In this document: positions 60,752 through 64,000 of the stretch, in pieces
Layout of the letters: each line of letters starts with the position of its first letter
How positions within the stretch are numbered: the first letter of the stretch is position 1
Source of the DNA: Streptomyces sp. Ru73
GTDB lineage: Bacteria > Actinomycetota > Actinomycetes > Streptomycetales > Streptomycetaceae
Reading direction: 5' to 3'
Length of the DNA: 64,000 nt
Assembly: GCF_002920575.1 (NCBI RefSeq)
Contig: NZ_PQSQ01000001.1
Span: forward strand, 175,068 to 239,067
Position numbers and translations under genes: made by a program
The notes under the pieces: model-generated
The model's database searches: none
Seen by the model: the letters and a program-made list of their open reading frames with translations, nothing else
Told to the model about the DNA's origin: nothing

Positions 60752-63700
60752 ATGTACGAGCTGTCCCGGGTTCGCCTCTACTCCATCGGGCCCGCCGGTG
60801 CGCGCTACGCCGACACCGTCCTGGACCTGCGCGGAGTCGGTGAGCCCGTGCCCCGACCGGCCCCGGCCCAGGCGGACTTCTTCGAGGAGGAGCCGGTCGG
60901 CCCGCCGCGCCGCCCGGCCCCCGCCGGCGTGCTCTTCCTGGAGAACGGCGGGGGCAAGTCCGTACTGCTCAAGCTGATCTTCTCGGTCATGCTGCCCGGC
61001 CACCGCAACACCCTCGGCGGCGCCAGCTCCGGCGTGCTCCGCAAGTTCCTGCTGGCCGACGACTGCGGCCACGTGGCGCTGGAGTGGCAGCACACGGTGA
61101 CCGGCGAGACGGTCGTGGTCGGCAAGGTCAGCGAGTGGCGCGGCCGTCAGGTCTCCAACGACCCGCGGAAGTTCGCCGAGGCCTGGTACAGCTTCCGGCC
61201 CGGACCCGGCATGAGCCTGGACTCGCTCCCCGTCGCCGAGTCCACCGCCGTCCGCCCGATCGTCGAGGGCGCGTCCGGCGCGCAGGGCCGCCGCCGCACG
61301 ATGAAGGGCTTCCGCGACGCCCTCACCGAGGCCGGCAAGAACTACCCCAACCTCGACGTGGCCTGGGTCGAGATCCACGAGCGCTGGAACGAGCACCTGG
61401 GCGAGCTGGGCCTGGACCCCGAACTCTTCCGGTACCAGCGCGAGATGAACGCCGACGAGGGCGAGGCGGCGGGCCTCTTCGCGGTCAAGAACGACTCGGA
61501 CTTCACCGACCTGCTGCTGCGCGCCGTCACGGACACCCGCGACACCGACGGCCTCGCCGACCTCGTGCACGGCTTCGCGCACAAGCTCGGCCGGCGCGCC
61601 GAGCTGACCGCCGAGCGGGACTTCACCGCGGGCTCCCTCGAACTCCTCTCGAAGATCGCGGAGAACGCCGAGCACCGGGAGCGCGCCCGGGAGGTGCACG
61701 CCGGGGCCGAGCGCCGCACGCGCCATCTCGCGCAGCGGCTGCACGCCCGCGCCACCGAGGAGCGCGGCCGCGCCGCCGAGCTGGCCGAGCAGGTCGCCGC
61801 CGCCTCGCACGCCGTCACGGAGGCCGAGGCCACTCGCGAGCGCCGCGCCCTGATCTCCGCCGAGATCGCCTACCGGCACGCCTCGCTGGCGCTGGCCGCC
61901 GCCGAGAAGGGCGCCGCCGCGCAGCGCCGCGAGCTGAACGACGCCCGTACGCTGCACTCCGCCTGGCAGGCCGCCGAAACCGTGCTGCGGCACCGTGCGG
62001 CGGCCGACCGGTCGGCACGGGTCGCCGCCGCGATCCAGGAGGCCGAGCGGGACGCCGCGCCCGCGCTCGCCGCCCGCGGCAAGGCCGCCGCCGACCTCGT
62101 ACGGGCGCTGCACGCCGCCGCCACCGAGGCGGAGACCTGGGCGAACCAGGAGGAGGAGCGGTCCGCTGCGCTTCAGGAGGCGGGCGAGTCGGCGCACCGG
62201 GACGCCACCGCCGCCGCGACCGCGGCACAGCGCGCCCGCAGCGAGACCGAGCACCTCAAGCAGCGGCTGGCCGAGGTCGAGCAGGAGACCGCCGAGGCCG
62301 TACGGGCGGGCTGGCTGGACGACTCGGCGCCGGACGCCGACCCGGCCCGCGCCGCGCTCGCCGCCACGGACGCGGAGAAGGCCGCGGTCGAGTCCTGGGA
62401 CACCGCGCGCGAGGCCGCCCGGGTGACGGCTGACCGCGCCAAGGAAGCAGCGGCGCGCCAGTCCCGCGCCGAACTGGCCGCGGCCCGCGCGGAGGACGCG
62501 GCGCTCGCCGCGGAACGCGCGTACGACGCGGAGCGCCGCGCCGCCGAGTCCATCGGCGCCGAGCCTCGTCTCGCCGAGCTGCTGGGCCTGCCCTCGGCCC
62601 CGGACGCACCCGCGCCGGGCCTCCCGGGCCAGCGCGGCAGCCGCCCCCTCGCCGCCGAGTCCCGGCCACCGCTCCGGGTGACGGTCCGGCTGGACGAGGC
62701 GGCAGGCGACACGGAGACCGATGCCGAGGACGTGGCGGCCGGTGCGGACGACGCCGAGCCGGACGACGGGTACTTCGCCGGGCCCGTCATGGGCAGCAGT
62801 GGCGCACAGCTGAGCTCTGGCGTACGCGCGGCCGCAGCCCCGGACGCGGCCGGCACGCCGGGCACCGCGGACGCGATGGCCGTGGGCGGCGGTTCCTGGG
62901 CCTCCGGCGTCGTGGGGCTCGGCGCCTCGGCCGACGACGGGGCATCCGCCCACGACGATGAGGCACCCGCTTCCGACGACGGGGCGCCCGCTTCCGACGA
63001 GCGGCCTGCCGGGGGACGCGGCACGTACGCCGCCGAGTCCGGGTCCCGGGACGAGGTCTCGGCGCGGATCGACTCCGAGGGGAGCGACGGCGCGGCGGAC
63101 GATGCGTACGACGCGGCGGAGACGCCCGCGGAGGGTGCCGATGCCGCGCAGGGCGAGGCCGCCGATGCGCCTGCGGCCTCCTCCGACGCCCCGTCCGAGG
63201 CCCCCTCCGACGCCGCCTCCGCCGAAGGCGAAGCCTGCCCCGACGACGAAGGCGACGCCGACGACGGTGCGGCCGACGTGCAGCACCGGTCGGCCGACGC
63301 GCACCGCACGGCCTCCGCACGCCCCTGGCCCACCGGTGCCTTCGGCGCCCAGGGCACCCCCGGCCCCCTCTCCGCCGAAGAGGTCGACCGGAACGCCGAC
63401 GCGCTGCAGGAGCTGCTCGACGAGAGCGTCAGCTCCGCCGAGCGGCAGCTGTTCGAGATGCGGACCGCCGCCGCCGACGACGCGCGCATCCTCGGTGCGC
63501 TCGGCGACGGCGGTCTGCTGCCGCCCGGCCCTGACGTGCTGGCCGCCGTCGAGTACCTGGGCGAGCACGGCGTACCGGCCCTGCCCGGCTGGCGCTACCT
63601 CGCGCAGGCCGTCGACCCCGCCGACCACGCCCGCGTGCTCGCGGCCCGCCCCGAGCTGGTCGACGGCGTCATCATCACCGACCCCGACACCCACGCACGC

Positions 63701-64000
63701 GCCCGCGAAGTGCTGGCGCAGGCCGCGCTGCTGCCCCGGTCCGCCGTGGCCGTCGGCACGGCCGCTGCGCTGCTCGCGCCGACCCCGCCTCCGGAGGCCG
63801 AGGACAGCGGCGTCTTCCTCGTGCCGCCGAACCCGGCGATGCACGACGAGTCGGCCGCCGACGAGGAGCGGCAGGCGCTGCGTGCCCGGGCCACGGCGCG
63901 CGACGAGGAGATCCGGCAGCTCGCCGCCCGGCTCTCCGCCGACCGCGCACTCGCCGCCCGGCTCGCCTCCTGGCGCACGGGCTGCCCCGCGGCCGGCTCG
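60752..64000 (+). CDS. SMC-like ATPase of a condensin-type complex (MukB/JetC-like), truncated by the window end
   Basis: An open frame from ATG 60752 to the last base (at least 1083 codons, no stop). The N-terminal head carries the P-loop LENGGGKSVLL (Asn65-Ser70) with the first Walker glycine replaced by Leu, as in MukB/JetC-type SMC heads. It also carries RNTLGGASSGVLRKFLLADDCGHVALEW and FRYQREMNADEGEAAGLF. A coiled coil runs from about residue 288 to 610. Next is an Asp/Glu/Ala/Ser-rich low-complexity insertion (about 614-874), then a hinge-like globular domain (about 905-1020: LPPGPDVLAAVEYLGEHG ... WRYLAQAVDP) and the start of the return coil. The second head with Walker B must lie outside. 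A KITE and kleisin gene precede it. Confidence 0.72.
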   Translation, partial: MYELSRVRLYSIGPAGARYADTVLDLRGVGEPVPRPAPAQADFFEEEPVGPPRRPAPAGVLFLENGGGKSVLLKLIFSVMLPGHRNTLGGASSGVLRKFLLADDCGHVALEWQHTVTGETVVVGKVSEWRGRQVSNDPRKFAEAWYSFRPGPGMSLDSLPVAESTAVRPIVEGASGAQGRRRTMKGFRDALTEAGKNYPNLDVAWVEIHERWNEHLGELGLDPELFRYQREMNADEGEAAGLFAVKNDSDFTDLLLRAVTDTRDTDGLADLVHGFAHKLGRRAELTAERDFTAGSLELLSKIAENAEHRERAREVHAGAERRTRHLAQRLHARATEERGRAAELAEQVAAASHAVTEAEATRERRALISAEIAYRHASLALAAAEKGAAAQRRELNDARTLHSAWQAAETVLRHRAAADRSARVAAAIQEAERDAAPALAARGKAAADLVRALHAAATEAETWANQEEERSAALQEAGESAHRDATAAATAAQRARSETEHLKQRLAEVEQETAEAVRAGWLDDSAPDADPARAALAATDAEKAAVESWDTAREAARVTADRAKEAAARQSRAELAAARAEDAALAAERAYDAERRAAESIGAEPRLAELLGLPSAPDAPAPGLPGQRGSRPLAAESRPPLRVTVRLDEAAGDTETDAEDVAAGADDAEPDDGYFAGPVMGSSGAQLSSGVRAAAAPDAAGTPGTADAMAVGGGSWASGVVGLGASADDGASAHDDEAPASDDGAPASDERPAGGRGTYAAESGSRDEVSARIDSEGSDGAADDAYDAAETPAEGADAAQGEAADAPAASSDAPSEAPSDAASAEGEACPDDEGDADDGAADVQHRSADAHRTASARPWPTGAFGAQGTPGPLSAEEVDRNADALQELLDESVSSAERQLFEMRTAAADDARILGALGDGGLLPPGPDVLAAVEYLGEHGVPALPGWRYLAQAVDPADHARVLAARPELVDGVIITDPDTHARAREVLAQAALLPRSAVAVGTAAALLAPTPPPEAEDSGVFLVPPNPAMHDESAADEERQALRARATARDEEIRQLAARLSADRALAARLASWRTGCPAAGS
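62933..63016 (+). repeat. 21-bp repeat, four copies, in the acidic insertion of the SMC-like ATPase
   Basis: Units at 62933, 62954, 62975 and 62996 encode DDGASAH, DDEAPAS, DDGAPAS and the diverged DERPAGG. They lie within the low-complexity insertion preceding the hinge. Confidence 0.6.

Noticed and set aside
60728..63844. A 1038-codon minus-strand frame over the SMC-like gene.
   Set aside because: The plus-strand frame has the P-loop head, coiled coil and hinge and is simply not closed within the window. The minus-strand translation is a Gly/Val/Arg-rich shadow.
58015..64000. A confirmed Wadjet anti-plasmid system.
   Set aside because: Without JetD and the second ATPase head, both outside the window, Wadjet cannot be separated from a housekeeping MukBEF/MksBEF-like condensin, so only the broader call is made.

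Overview
The window looks like chromosomal DNA of a Streptomyces or close relative. G+C is very high, third codon positions are almost all G or C, GTG starts and 1-4 bp stop/start overlaps are frequent, and the gene families are typical of the genus: an NsdA/NsdB-type TPR regulator, a DUF397 protein, a SpoIIE-type phosphatase, a lone class I terpene synthase and a large AAA/LuxR regulator. No RNA gene, CRISPR array, insertion sequence or phage gene was seen. Long antisense frames (up to 1576 codons) are shadows of the real genes.

Region 1 (0-24 kb) is dominated by acyl-CoA and sterol-side-chain-like metabolism. It holds a FadE26-like acyl-CoA dehydrogenase behind a perfect match to the mycobacterial KstR motif, an MpaB-type oxygenase, a nitronate monooxygenase-like flavoprotein and two acyl-CoA synthetases. 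After a break (VOC protein, hydrolase, secreted chorismate mutase, LysR regulator with divergent MFS exporter) comes a block with the order fadD19 (-) | echA19, two-domain DUF35 protein, two thiolase-like Ltp proteins (+). This is the order I recall for Rv3515c-Rv3523 of the Mycobacterium tuberculosis cholesterol cluster. The two divergent promoters of region 1 share a palindrome CTGAC-N5-GTCAG followed by AAAACYCTT, so the parts may form one regulon. A soluble Ser/Thr kinase with a kinesin-light-chain-like TPR array, a ChaA-type antiporter and a CrtI-like flavoprotein lie among them.

Region 2 (24-45 kb) is mixed: a lone terpene synthase divergent from a 978-aa AAA/LuxR regulator; a LacI regulator, GH13 alpha-glucosidase and aldo/keto reductase set; a secreted peptidoglycan amidase; an APH-fold kinase divergent from the NsdA/NsdB-type regulator; a PAS-SpoIIE phosphatase; a HEAT-repeat protein; and two overlapping GT4 glycosyltransferases.

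Region 3 (45-58 kb) is a 5-oxoproline (pyroglutamate) island. It contains a 1200-aa eukaryotic-type ATP-dependent 5-oxoprolinase, an XRE-cupin regulator, a PuuB-like oxidase and MHS transporter, the unrelated bacterial 5-oxoprolinase PxpABC, a GntR/FCD regulator, the DUF969/DUF979 membrane pair and pyroglutamyl-peptidase I. A 32-bp element occurs on both sides of the gntR gene in opposite orientation, at the promoters of pxpABC and of DUF969-DUF979-pcp, and looks like the shared operator.

Region 4 (58-64 kb, running off the window) is a condensin-like operon: a kleisin-like protein (507 aa), a 55-aa protein made of three 12-residue repeats, a KITE/winged-helix-like protein (311 aa), and an SMC-like ATPase whose frame is open to the last base (at least 1083 aa). 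The ATPase has a large acidic low-complexity insertion before its hinge-like domain. The architecture is that of MukFEB/MksFEB and Wadjet JetABC; a JetD-like nuclease, if present, would lie beyond the window. This is the most interesting system here.

A window-wide peculiarity is a set of short tandem arrays (units of 12, 17-20, 18, 21, 23, 24 and 36 bp, three or four copies each). They lie at gene ends, in linkers and in intergenic DNA, and most have unrelated units.
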